Shown here in pieces: positions 7,594 to 14,375 of a stretch of DNA of 35,703 nt. The stretch is from an uncultured Dorea sp. (GTDB taxonomy: Bacteria; Bacillota; Clostridia; Lachnospirales; Lachnospiraceae). A program made the translations under genes and the position numbers. The stretch spans positions 1-35,703 of the forward strand of contig NZ_CAKRAH010000023.1 of NCBI RefSeq assembly GCF_934294775.1, in the 5' to 3' direction. Below the pieces are notes generated by a model. That model saw only the letters and a program-made list of their open reading frames with translations. It made no database searches and was not told where the DNA came from. Every line of letters starts with the position of its first letter. The first letter of the stretch is position 1.

Positions 7594-9429
7594 ATGAGTG
7601 AATTTATTCTTAACGTCATTCACCGTCCGGAGATGGTGCCGGAATATTCGGCAACAGTGACAGGACATGGAAAAGAGGAGGATATCGGGGATAAAAAATT
7701 ACTGGTAGAATCATTGGATATTTTCAAAACACAACAGAGACTGGCACATGAAAACGGGCTGAAAGTAACGATTCAGATGACATATGCGTCATTGTTTAAT
7801 GAAGAAGCTGTACAGATTGCAAAAGACGATCATGAAAAATATGGAGATGAGATCGCACTTTCTCTTCTTGGACTGCCATGTGAACAGTTCCGTGAAAAAT
7901 ATAAGACAAAAGATTTCTGTATCTGGATGTTCTCTATGGAAGATAAAAAGGCAATTGTAGATGATGTATTCGGAAAGTTCCATGAGATTTTCGGATTCTA
8001 TCCGGAATCAACAGGCTCTTATTATATGGATGCAGATCTGACAAATTATATCAAAGAAACATATCCAAGCGTGAAATGTGCAGTTGCTACTTGCTGGGAA
8101 GAAGGACCAAAGGCTTATCATACATGTAACAATTCCTGGTATACATTGTTCGATGGCGGCCCGTGGGCACCATGGATTCCATCGAAACAGAATACACATG
8201 CACCGGCAGCTAATGAAGCAGAAGACAGTGGTATCGTTGCAATTCCGCATTTGTCAAGAGACCTTCTGGCATGCTATGATGGTAACGGATCAAACTTTGG
8301 AACACATCCACAGAATGTACTCCGTGGTATGATCTATGATTCCAAGACATGGGAGTATCCATATCTTTATAATCTGATCGATCAGTACAGAGATCTGGAA
8401 AAATACAACAATGGTTATGCATATAATATGATGTTCGTAGGACCAGGATGGATGAATAAGATGGGACGCTGGGAAGCACCATACGAACTTCTGGAACAGT
8501 CCTATTCTGATGGATGTAAATATTACGGTAAACTGAAAAAAGAAGGTAAGCTGATCGATATGACAATGTCGGAATTTGCTGATTATTACCGTAAGAAAAA
8601 GCATTATACAGAGCCGGAATGTGCACTCTGGAGAGATATCTTATATGGATCAGACAAGCAGTTGTTCTGGTATGCAGATCCTTATATGAGAGCCGGAGTA
8701 AATATGGATCAGGGCGGAGCAATCTTCGATCTGCGTCCGTATGCGGCAAAATTAAAATGGGAAGTTGGAATCGGAACAAAGCATGTACAGGATGCATCTT
8801 ATCCATTCCTGATCCAGGAAAAATACCGTGCGGGATATTTTACACACTATGCAGGAGAAGGTACGATCCGAAGTGCAAAACTCTGCCATAATGGTGAAGA
8901 AGTGGACCTGTGTCTGTGCCGGACAAAAGCACACTTTACACAGGAAGGTAATACAAGAATCCTGACACTGGATCCGGTAGAGATCGTATTCTCTGATCTG
9001 ACTGTAAAACTTCAGACGAAAGAGTATTTTGAAGAGGGAACCGGAGCGATTAAGATCGAAAGAACAATCCTGGAAATGAGTGATCCATCAGCAGATGTGG
9101 AACTGAATGAATATATGGTAGCCTGCTACGGTACAACCGAATATCCGGAAGATATGACAGGCATTACATTAAAATGTGAAGGAAACGAAGAAAAGATAAT
9201 TTCTTATGAATATAAATGCAGAGAAGAAAGTCTTGCAGGAGCAGATGCAGTATCGGCGGTAATCCCGGCAATCGAGACAAAAGTATCGCTGGTTCCATCG
9301 TCTAAAGAGGCAGAAGGATATATCAGAGAAGGTTATGCATTCTCTCCAATGTTCACACTTGGTTACCAGAAGAAGATTTCGGATAAGGAGGTATTTGCAA
9401 CATGGCTCAAGCTGGAAAAGGCAAATTAA
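7594..9429 (+). CDS. Uncharacterised 611-residue protein in galactan operon, possible carbohydrate-active enzyme
   Basis: No family is recognised with confidence. It is a soluble protein with no signal peptide or membrane segment. The first ~330 residues alternate hydrophobic strands and helices as in a beta/alpha barrel; stretches such as FGFYPESTGSYYMDADL and GDEIALSLLG are reminiscent of the deacetylase/GH57/GH38-like barrel superfamily, but this is a weak resemblance. It is unusually rich in Trp, Tyr and acidic residues (GGPWAPWIPS, GPGWMNKMGRWEAP), as carbohydrate-binding clefts are. Residues from ~390 onward look like beta-sandwich modules. AAGGAG precedes the ATG. It lies between the GanQ-like permease and the GH53 galactanase, so a cytoplasmic role on imported galactan fragments (glycosidase, deacetylase or epimerase-like) is inferred. 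Its last 28 bases overlap the zinc-ribbon gene. Confidence 0.85.
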   Translation: MSEFILNVIHRPEMVPEYSATVTGHGKEEDIGDKKLLVESLDIFKTQQRLAHENGLKVTIQMTYASLFNEEAVQIAKDDHEKYGDEIALSLLGLPCEQFREKYKTKDFCIWMFSMEDKKAIVDDVFGKFHEIFGFYPESTGSYYMDADLTNYIKETYPSVKCAVATCWEEGPKAYHTCNNSWYTLFDGGPWAPWIPSKQNTHAPAANEAEDSGIVAIPHLSRDLLACYDGNGSNFGTHPQNVLRGMIYDSKTWEYPYLYNLIDQYRDLEKYNNGYAYNMMFVGPGWMNKMGRWEAPYELLEQSYSDGCKYYGKLKKEGKLIDMTMSEFADYYRKKKHYTEPECALWRDILYGSDKQLFWYADPYMRAGVNMDQGGAIFDLRPYAAKLKWEVGIGTKHVQDASYPFLIQEKYRAGYFTHYAGEGTIRSAKLCHNGEEVDLCLCRTKAHFTQEGNTRILTLDPVEIVFSDLTVKLQTKEYFEEGTGAIKIERTILEMSDPSADVELNEYMVACYGTTEYPEDMTGITLKCEGNEEKIISYEYKCREESLAGADAVSAVIPAIETKVSLVPSSKEAEGYIREGYAFSPMFTLGYQKKISDKEVFATWLKLEKAN

Positions 9430-9620
9430 ATTACAGATGTCCGTCTTGCTTTATGAGAGACCTGGATATTGATATGTTTTACGATGAAGAAAAGAAAGAG
9501 TACTATTGTCTGAGATGCCAGTTCACTGGTACGGAAGAAGAAGTACTTGCAGGAAATGAAGACGTACGCAAGCGTTATAAAGCAATGCACAAGAGATTTG
9601 ATAAGTTTGATTTTGATTAA
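9402..9620 (+). CDS. Small zinc-ribbon protein
   Basis: 72 residues. Two Cys pairs, CPSC (13-16) and CLRC (36-39), separated by 19 residues, form a typical zinc ribbon; the C-terminus is charged and helical (DVRKRYKAMHKRFDKFDFD). The ATG lies inside the preceding gene, 28 bases before its end, and has a strong AAGGAGG at 9385-9391, which argues that it is real and translationally coupled. The function is unknown. Such ribbons bind nucleic acid or protein; finding one in a sugar-uptake operon is odd. It could be a regulator or a chaperone-like partner of the 611-residue protein. Confidence 0.85.
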   Translation: MAQAGKGKLNYRCPSCFMRDLDIDMFYDEEKKEYYCLRCQFTGTEEEVLAGNEDVRKRYKAMHKRFDKFDFD

Positions 9621-9663
9621 ATCCTGTGAATTGAAATAGAAAGAAACTAAAGTTTGTTTAAAA

Positions 9664-9687
9664 CAGGGGCAAAGAAATTTGCCCCTG
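9664..9687. repeat. Perfect 10-bp hairpin with GAAA loop ahead of the GH53 gene
   Basis: CAGGGGCAAA, loop GAAA (a GNRA tetraloop in RNA), TTTGCCCCTG. There is no T-run after it, so it is more likely an RNA stability or processing element, or a partial attenuator, than a terminator. It shares GGGGCAAA/TTTGCCCC with the hairpin at 270-293. Confidence 0.85.
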
Positions 9688-9710
9688 ATACTATATAAAT
9701 GGAGAACATT

Positions 9711-10820
9711 ATGAAATTTATAAAAGGAATGGATCTGTCGACACTCGCAGAGCTAGAAAAACTTGGTGCAAAATATTATGATAATAATGAAGAAACAGAT
9801 ATCCTGGAAATCATGAAACGTTATGATGTAGATACGGTCAGACTGCGTCTGTGGAATGATCCGTATTCAGAAAAAGGAGAGCCGTATGGTGCCGGAACCA
9901 ATGATCTGGATACAACACTTGGAATTGCAAAGAAGGTTACAGATGCCGGAATGGGAGTATTGCTTAATTATCATTACAGTGACTTCTGGGCAGATCCGGG
10001 AAAACAGATCAAGCCAAAAGCATGGAAGGATTATGGAGTGAAGGAACTGGAAAAAGCAGTTTATGAATATACCAGAGATACCATGCAGATATTCAAAGAA
10101 AAGGGCGTAAATCTGACAATGGTACAGGTTGGAAACGAATTGACGAATGGACTTTTGTGGCCGGAAGGACAGAAACCGGAATATGATAACATTGCGTTAT
10201 TTATCAATGCGGGAATCCGTGGTGTCCGTGCTGTAGACGGAGATGTTCCAATCATGATACATCTGGATAACGGCGGAAACAATGAATTATATCGTACATG
10301 GTTTGATGAATTTATGAAAAGAGGAGAAGATTTCCAGTATATCGGTCTTTCCTATTATCCGTTCTGGCATGGAACATTAGATATGTTAGAATATAATATG
10401 AATGATATAGCAGAACGCTATGATAAAGATCTGATCATCGCAGAAGTATCCATGGGATACACGATGGAAGATTATGCGTTGTATGAAGGTCTGAAACCGG
10501 AAGAACGGAAAGGGTATGCAACAAAGCCGTCACTGGTGGAAAAACTGGAATATCCGATGACCAAAGAAGGTCAGGCAGATTTTATGAAAGATATTCTGAC
10601 CAGACTTCAGAATGTAAAAGGCGGTCACGGCTGTGGTTTCTTCTACTGGGAGCCTGCATGGATACCGGTACCGGGAAGCGGATGGGCAACGCCGGCGTCA
10701 CTTAAGTATATGAATGATCCGGGACCGTGTGGAAATGAATGGGCGAATCAGGCATTGTTCGACTATGACGGCAATGTGAATCCTGCATTTGAAGTAATCA
10801 GGGACTGGAAAAGTGAATAG
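9711..10820 (+). CDS. GH53 arabinogalactan endo-beta-1,4-galactanase, apparently cytoplasmic (GanB-like)
   Basis: 369 residues of glycoside hydrolase family 53, which cuts beta-1,4-galactan internally. The predicted acid/base is E143 in VQVGNELTNG and the nucleophile E245 in LIIAEVSMGY; the N-terminal KGMDLSTLAELEKLGAKYYD and LLNYHYSDFWADPG (84-97) are family signatures. The start is the ATG at 9711, with GGAGA at 9701-9705; an upstream ATG at 9699 overlaps that ribosome binding site. Neither start gives a signal peptide, whereas B. subtilis GanB is secreted. The enzyme therefore probably acts inside the cell on imported fragments. It is the last gene of the galactan operon. Confidence 0.93.
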   Translation: MKFIKGMDLSTLAELEKLGAKYYDNNEETDILEIMKRYDVDTVRLRLWNDPYSEKGEPYGAGTNDLDTTLGIAKKVTDAGMGVLLNYHYSDFWADPGKQIKPKAWKDYGVKELEKAVYEYTRDTMQIFKEKGVNLTMVQVGNELTNGLLWPEGQKPEYDNIALFINAGIRGVRAVDGDVPIMIHLDNGGNNELYRTWFDEFMKRGEDFQYIGLSYYPFWHGTLDMLEYNMNDIAERYDKDLIIAEVSMGYTMEDYALYEGLKPEERKGYATKPSLVEKLEYPMTKEGQADFMKDILTRLQNVKGGHGCGFFYWEPAWIPVPGSGWATPASLKYMNDPGPCGNEWANQALFDYDGNVNPAFEVIRDWKSE

Positions 10821-10845
10821 AGGGGAAATTGCCATACGTTCGTAA

Positions 10846-10870
10846 GAAGCTGTCATTGGCAAAACGTGTA
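10846..10870 (+). repeat. Dispersed intergenic repeat, copy A (degenerate)
   Basis: GAAGCTGTCATTGGCAAAAC matches copy D (27082-27119) at 13 of the first 16 bases. It lies just after the GH53 stop. It is the most diverged of five copies. Confidence 0.45.
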
Positions 10871-10871
10871 G

Positions 10872-10912
10872 AAGAACAGGGGTGCATGGAATGATGTGCT
10901 CCTGTTCTTTGC
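10872..10912 (+). terminator. Probable terminator of the galactan operon
   Basis: AAGAACAGG (10872-10880) pairs with CCTGTTCTT (10901-10909). Inner GU-containing pairing extends the stem to about 16 bp with loop GGAATG. The following T-tract is short, so efficiency is uncertain. Confidence 0.6.
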
Positions 10913-10996
10913 ATTATAATAGGTAGAATAATATCAGAATTCATGCTAATATAGACACATAAAATCCGTGAATACCAGGAAGACCAAGGAACATGA

Positions 10997-11110
10997 ATGC
11001 AAAATAGAGAAGATAGAGAGAAGTCTTACGAAGCAGGCATGAACGGACACCCATCCAAGCCTGCCAGTGTAGAACGGTTGATGTATATGATTTATAAATT
11101 TATGAAATAA
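10997..11110 (+). CDS. Small ORF of 37 codons upstream of nrdG
   Basis: It begins MQNREDREKSYEAGMNG and ends VERLMYMIYKFMK, with TAA at 11108-11110. AAGGAA at 10986-10991 is correctly spaced from the ATG. The N-terminal half is charged and polar, the C-terminal half an amphipathic or membrane-seeking helix. It ends 19 bases before the nrdG start, so the two are probably co-transcribed. No family is recognised. The usual upstream partner of nrdG is nrdD, which is absent here; this peptide is much too short to be it. It could be a conserved small protein or a leader peptide. Confidence 0.5.
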   Translation: MQNREDREKSYEAGMNGHPSKPASVERLMYMIYKFMK

Positions 11111-11129
11111 GACAGGAGGAATATTGTAT

Positions 11130-11651
11130 ATGAACTACGGAAATATAAAAGAATGCGATATCGCAGACGGACCAGGCGTGAGAGTGAGTTTATTTGTCTC
11201 AGGATGCCGACATCACTGTAAAGGCTGCTTCAATGCAGAGACCTGGGAGTTTGGATTCGGACATCCTTATACAGAGGAAACAGAAAAAGAGATCCTGGAA
11301 CTGCTTGGATCTAACTTTATCCAGGGCTTCACGCTTCTTGGGGGAGAACCATTCGAGCCGGAGAATCAGGTAGAGCTTGTAAAGCTTCTTAAGAAGATCC
11401 GCAAGACGTATCCAAAGAAAGATGTCTGGTGTTATAGCGGATACCTCTTTGATAAAGATATGGTGCCGGGAGGATGTATCTATACGGATGTGACAGAAGA
11501 GATGTTGTCTTATATAGACGTCCTGGTTGATGGAGAATTCAAGGAAGAGTTAAAAGATGTAACCCTGGTATTCAGAGGAAGTCAGAACCAGAGAATTATT
11601 AATGTGGCTGAGAGTAAAAAACAGGGGAAAGTTGTACTTGAAGCGTATTAG
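11130..11651 (+). CDS. nrdG: Anaerobic ribonucleotide reductase activating protein (radical SAM)
   Basis: 173 residues. The radical-SAM cluster motif CX3CX2C is at C26, C30 and C33 (SGCRHHCKGCFN), followed by the GGEP motif in LLGGEPFEPEN, which binds the amino group of S-adenosylmethionine. The size and the MNYGNIKECDIADGPGVRVS start fit NrdG, which makes the glycyl radical on NrdD for oxygen-free dNTP synthesis. A TTG at 11124 is possible, but the ATG at 11130 is better placed relative to AGGAGG (11114-11119). Pyruvate formate-lyase activases are related but longer. nrdD must lie elsewhere in the genome. Confidence 0.93.
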   Translation: MNYGNIKECDIADGPGVRVSLFVSGCRHHCKGCFNAETWEFGFGHPYTEETEKEILELLGSNFIQGFTLLGGEPFEPENQVELVKLLKKIRKTYPKKDVWCYSGYLFDKDMVPGGCIYTDVTEEMLSYIDVLVDGEFKEELKDVTLVFRGSQNQRIINVAESKKQGKVVLEAY

Positions 11652-11682
11652 TATGAATCGGAGGTATAAAAAGGGCAGGAGA

Positions 11683-12024
11683 TTATTTCTCCTGCCAGAT
11701 GCGTAACATCTTGATGATCTTTTCTTTTTCCGTAACTGAAAAACCACGGAATACATTGAGTACTTCGTCATTCAACTGACGTTCTTTTTCGTCCAGAGGA
11801 GGAAGATCTCTTCCTGCATCCAGAATTGTGTCCACGGATACGTTACAAAGTTTTGAATAATAGAGAAGAACTCTCAGATTAAGCTTTGCACGATTGTTCT
11901 CGACATTGCTGACGAAAGGAACGGTACAGTTTAAATCTTTTGCTACCTGTTCCTGAGTGATCCCGCGTTCACTCCTTAATTGTTTCATTTTTAATCCAAC
12001 TTTTGAAAAATCCACTTCGTTCAT
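11683..12024 (-). CDS. XRE-family helix-turn-helix regulator
   Basis: 113 residues. The Cro/C1-type helix-turn-helix spans about residues 11-64 (KMKQLRSERGITQEQVAKDL and VPFVSNVENNRAKLNLRVLL). The short C-terminal helix (ERQLNDEVLNVFRGFSVTEK) probably dimerises. AAAGGAG lies upstream of the ATG. It is convergent with nrdG and divergent from the 61-residue gene at 12194, with promoters facing each other in the 170-base gap, so regulation of that gene and of itself is likely. No phage genes are nearby. Confidence 0.85.
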   Translation of the reverse strand: MNEVDFSKVGLKMKQLRSERGITQEQVAKDLNCTVPFVSNVENNRAKLNLRVLLYYSKLCNVSVDTILDAGRDLPPLDEKERQLNDEVLNVFRGFSVTEKEKIIKMLRIWQEK

Positions 12025-12110
12025 TGCAAGGCTCCTTTATTATTAATGTATAACGATATTATATAAGTATATATTATTATAAATCGTGACAATAATCAAT
12101 ACAGAAAAAT

Positions 12111-12138
12111 TTACTTTTTTAAATAAAAAGAGTATAAT
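12111..12138 (+). promoter_or_regulatory. Candidate promoter of the 61-residue gene
   Basis: TTACTT (12111-12116) and a perfect TATAAT (12133-12138) with a 16-bp spacer. The leader would be about 50 nt. Confidence 0.5.
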
Positions 12139-12193
12139 CAAGATAAGTTATACAAAAGACAGGACGACAGGACAGAAAAAGGAGGCAAAATAT

Positions 12194-12379
12194 ATGTTAA
12201 CATGTATCTATGTAGTGGAAAAAATTGATGGTGATTATGCAGAACTCAGACGTGTTGATGCGTTGACACATGATCCGGAAGAGACGAAGACGATGGCAAG
12301 AGCATTACTTCCGGCAGAGATTATGGAAGGCAATAAACTGCTATATGAGAACCTGCAGTACCGTCTGATTGCAGAGTAA
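12194..12379 (+). CDS. Uncharacterised 61-residue protein
   Basis: It starts MLTCIYVVEKIDGDYAELRR at an ATG with AAGGAGG at 12179-12185 (8 bases away); the longer open frame from 12086 lacks a ribosome binding site and is not used. The composition is that of a compact soluble beta-alpha domain: hydrophobic strand, DGDYAELRRVD turn, and a helix with MARALLPAEIMEGNKLLYE. No family is recognised. It is divergent from the XRE regulator, which may control it, and is followed by its own terminator, so it is a single-gene unit. Confidence 0.75.
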   Translation: MLTCIYVVEKIDGDYAELRRVDALTHDPEETKTMARALLPAEIMEGNKLLYENLQYRLIAE

Positions 12380-12446
12380 GAACAGATATATCAATTTTGA
12401 ATGAGTATACATATAAAATTGAGATATAAAAGAGAATAACGGGAAA

Positions 12447-12492
12447 AAGAAGTGTAGAGGTTAAAAAAGAACGGATGCACTTCTTTTTATTT
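12447..12492 (+). terminator. Terminator of the 61-residue gene
   Basis: AAGAAGTG (12447-12454) pairs with CACTTCTT (12478-12485), then TTTATTTTAT. The loop is long (23 nt). The remainder of the gene-free stretch 12380-12833 is very AT-rich, with no supported gene, and ends in the atp promoter. Confidence 0.6.
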
Positions 12493-12792
12493 TATATAAT
12501 GCAATATGAATATCAGATGCAATATACAGTTTCGCAAAAATGTCTGATAGACTGCGGGAATTGAAGACATTTTATCAAGAAGAAAAAAGAGAAAAATCAC
12601 GATTTTGTAGAAAATGGCGAATAATGGAAAATCAAAATTGTGCATTTTCATTGTGAAAAAAAGAACATAAATTGGAACTACCATTTTGATGTGAAAAAAT
12701 GATGAGAAAATGTGGGAAATTAAAATAAATTAAAGTAAAAATCAACAAAAAAATAATAAAAAAATAAGGAAAATGACCACTGGACAAAACAA

Positions 12793-12821
12793 TTGACATT
12801 TTCAAAAAATAGCAGTAAACT
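12793..12821 (+). promoter_or_regulatory. Promoter of the ATP synthase operon
   Basis: TTGACA (12793-12798), 17-bp spacer, TAAACT (12816-12821), in a very AT-rich stretch. The predicted transcript start near 12828 leaves only about 6 nt before the first ATG of atpB. Confidence 0.75.
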
Positions 12822-12833
12822 AGCAAAAAAATT

Positions 12834-13538
12834 ATGAAGGAAGGGGATAGTACGGAAAAGCTTGTTGAAAGCCTTGTAGAAGAACTTAACTGTGAAACCG
12901 TATTTACCATCCCGGTATTTGGAGGAATCGCTGTTGACGAAGGTGTTGTTGTAACTTGGATCATTATGGCGGTTCTTACTATTCTAAGTATAGTATTCGT
13001 AAGGAATCTAAGCGTAGAGAAACCGGGAAAGGTACAGCTTATGCTGGAATCAGTAATTGGCTGGGCACAGGATTTCTTTGAAGGTATTATAGGAAAAGAA
13101 AACAGGGGCTATATTCCATATCTGATGACGGTAGCGCTTTATCTTGCAATATCAAATGTCATCGGGCTGTTAGGATTTAAGCCTCCGACAAAGGACATGA
13201 ACGTAACAATCGCACTTGCCGTTATGAGTATGTTCGTGATCGAGTGGTCCGGTATCCATAAAAATGGTCTGGTTCACTGGTGCAAACATTTTGCAAAGCC
13301 AGTGCCGATCGTAGCACCAATCATGATACTGGAGATTGTAATCCGCCCACTGTCGCTTTGTATGCGACTGTTTGGTAATATGTTAGGCGGATTTGTAGTC
13401 ATGGAACTGATCAAACAGGTCGTTCCTTTAATTGTGCCGATACCGTTTAGTTTTTATTTTGATATATTTGACGGATTATTACAGGCATATGTATTCGTAT
13501 TCTTAACTGCATTATTTATGACAGAAGAGATGGAATAA
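12834..13538 (+). CDS. atpB: ATP synthase subunit a
   Basis: 234 residues, membrane subunit of Fo that forms the proton half-channels. The essential Arg sits in LSLCMRLFGNMLGG, and several hydrophobic helices follow the family pattern, with the acidic terminus FLTALFMTEEME. It is the first gene of the atp operon. Start choice is unusual: the ATG at 12834 has no ribosome binding site and lies only about 6 nt after the predicted transcript start. A strong GAAGGGG lies at 12840-12846, correctly spaced for an in-frame ACG at 12852, and no ATG, GTG or TTG is available there. Translation from the near-leaderless ATG is assumed. Confidence 0.93.
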   Translation: MKEGDSTEKLVESLVEELNCETVFTIPVFGGIAVDEGVVVTWIIMAVLTILSIVFVRNLSVEKPGKVQLMLESVIGWAQDFFEGIIGKENRGYIPYLMTVALYLAISNVIGLLGFKPPTKDMNVTIALAVMSMFVIEWSGIHKNGLVHWCKHFAKPVPIVAPIMILEIVIRPLSLCMRLFGNMLGGFVVMELIKQVVPLIVPIPFSFYFDIFDGLLQAYVFVFLTALFMTEEME

Positions 13539-13600
13539 AAATAAGACATTTACAACATTTAGTATAAGTAGACTTAGGATAAGAAAAGGAGAAAAAAATT

Positions 13601-13828
13601 ATGAGTGGAACAATTATCGCAATTGGAGCAGGTATCGCAGTACTTACAGGTATCGGAGCTGGTGTTGGTATCGGTATCGCAACAAGCAAAGCAGTAGACG
13701 CTATCGCAAGACAGCCGGAAGCAGACGGAAAGATCAGAACATCCCTGATCCTTGGTTGCGCACTTGCAGAGGCAACCGCTATTTACGGTTTCATTATCGC
13801 ACTTTTGATCGTCCTTCTTTTGAAATAA
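13601..13828 (+). CDS. atpE: ATP synthase subunit c
   Basis: 75 residues, two transmembrane helices joined by the conserved ARQPEADGK loop. Glycine-rich helix 1 reads GIGAGVGIGIA; the ion-carrying Glu is in ALAEATAIYGF of helix 2. Sodium-binding c subunits such as that of Ilyobacter carry Gln in helix 1 (GVGQG) and Ser or Thr after the Glu; here these are Ile and Ala, so proton coupling is inferred. The ring of c subunits rotates in the membrane. AAAGGAG is upstream of the ATG. Second gene of the operon. Confidence 0.97.
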   Translation: MSGTIIAIGAGIAVLTGIGAGVGIGIATSKAVDAIARQPEADGKIRTSLILGCALAEATAIYGFIIALLIVLLLK

Positions 13829-13877
13829 TGTTTTCTGACGATAACGGATCAAAGAAGGGAAAGGCAGGTAGAGATAG

Positions 13878-14375
13878 ATGCTGAGAATAGATTTTAATCT
13901 TGTGCTGACGATCATCAACATCATCGTTCTGTATCTGATTCTCAGAAAATTCCTGTTTCGCCCGGTCATGGACATTATGGAAAAGCGGGAGAAGATGATT
14001 GCAGACGGAATCAGCCATGCAAATGAAGAGCAGGATAAAGCACATGCTCTTAAGAAACAGTATGAAGAGGCATTGAATGGAGCAAAAGAAGAATCCACGA
14101 AGATGATCGAACAGGCGAAACTGGATGCAAAACAGGAATACAACCAGATCCTGAACGAGGCTAATGAAAAGGCAGACAAGGTTATGAAGACAGCAAGAGA
14201 AAGCCTTAATCAGGAAAGAGAACAGGCCTTTGATGATATGAAGGCACAGGTTGCAGGGCTGGCAATGGATGCTGCGAAGAAGATTTTACTTGAGAATGCA
14301 GACAGTATAAGCAGCGCAGATGCATATGACCAGTTTTTGAAAGATGCAGGTGATTCCCATGACAGCGAAGAATAG
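13878..14375 (+). CDS. atpF: ATP synthase subunit b
   Basis: 165 residues. One N-terminal membrane helix (about residues 5-25, ending LRKFLFRPVMDIMEKRE) is followed by a long charged coiled coil rich in Ala, Glu, Lys and Gln that forms the peripheral stalk. The length matches the family. Its end overlaps the start of atpH by 17 bases, so the two are translationally coupled. AAAGGCAGGTAGAG lies upstream of the ATG as a diffuse ribosome binding site. Confidence 0.95.
   Translation: MLRIDFNLVLTIINIIVLYLILRKFLFRPVMDIMEKREKMIADGISHANEEQDKAHALKKQYEEALNGAKEESTKMIEQAKLDAKQEYNQILNEANEKADKVMKTARESLNQEREQAFDDMKAQVAGLAMDAAKKILLENADSISSADAYDQFLKDAGDSHDSEE

Noticed and set aside
8210..8806. Long antisense open frame (198 codons) opposite the 611-residue gene.
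   Set aside because: Its composition is that of a shadow frame, it has no ribosome binding site, and the plus-strand gene is continuous with its operon.
10910..11130. Possible cobalamin or other riboswitch in the nrdG leader.
   Set aside because: GCAGGC/GCCTGC pairing is present, but no B12 box or other aptamer core could be matched, and the stretch is better explained as a small ORF.
12540..12656. A 38-codon open frame starting MSDRLRELKTFYQEE in the AT-rich gap before atpB.
   Set aside because: There is no ribosome binding site and the sequence lies in very AT-rich intergenic DNA; it does not resemble AtpI or any other protein I know.
13574..14179. Minus-strand open frame of 201 codons across atpE and atpF.
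   Set aside because: It overlaps two certain ATP synthase genes and is Ser/Cys-rich, as expected for the antisense of Ala/Gly/Glu codons.
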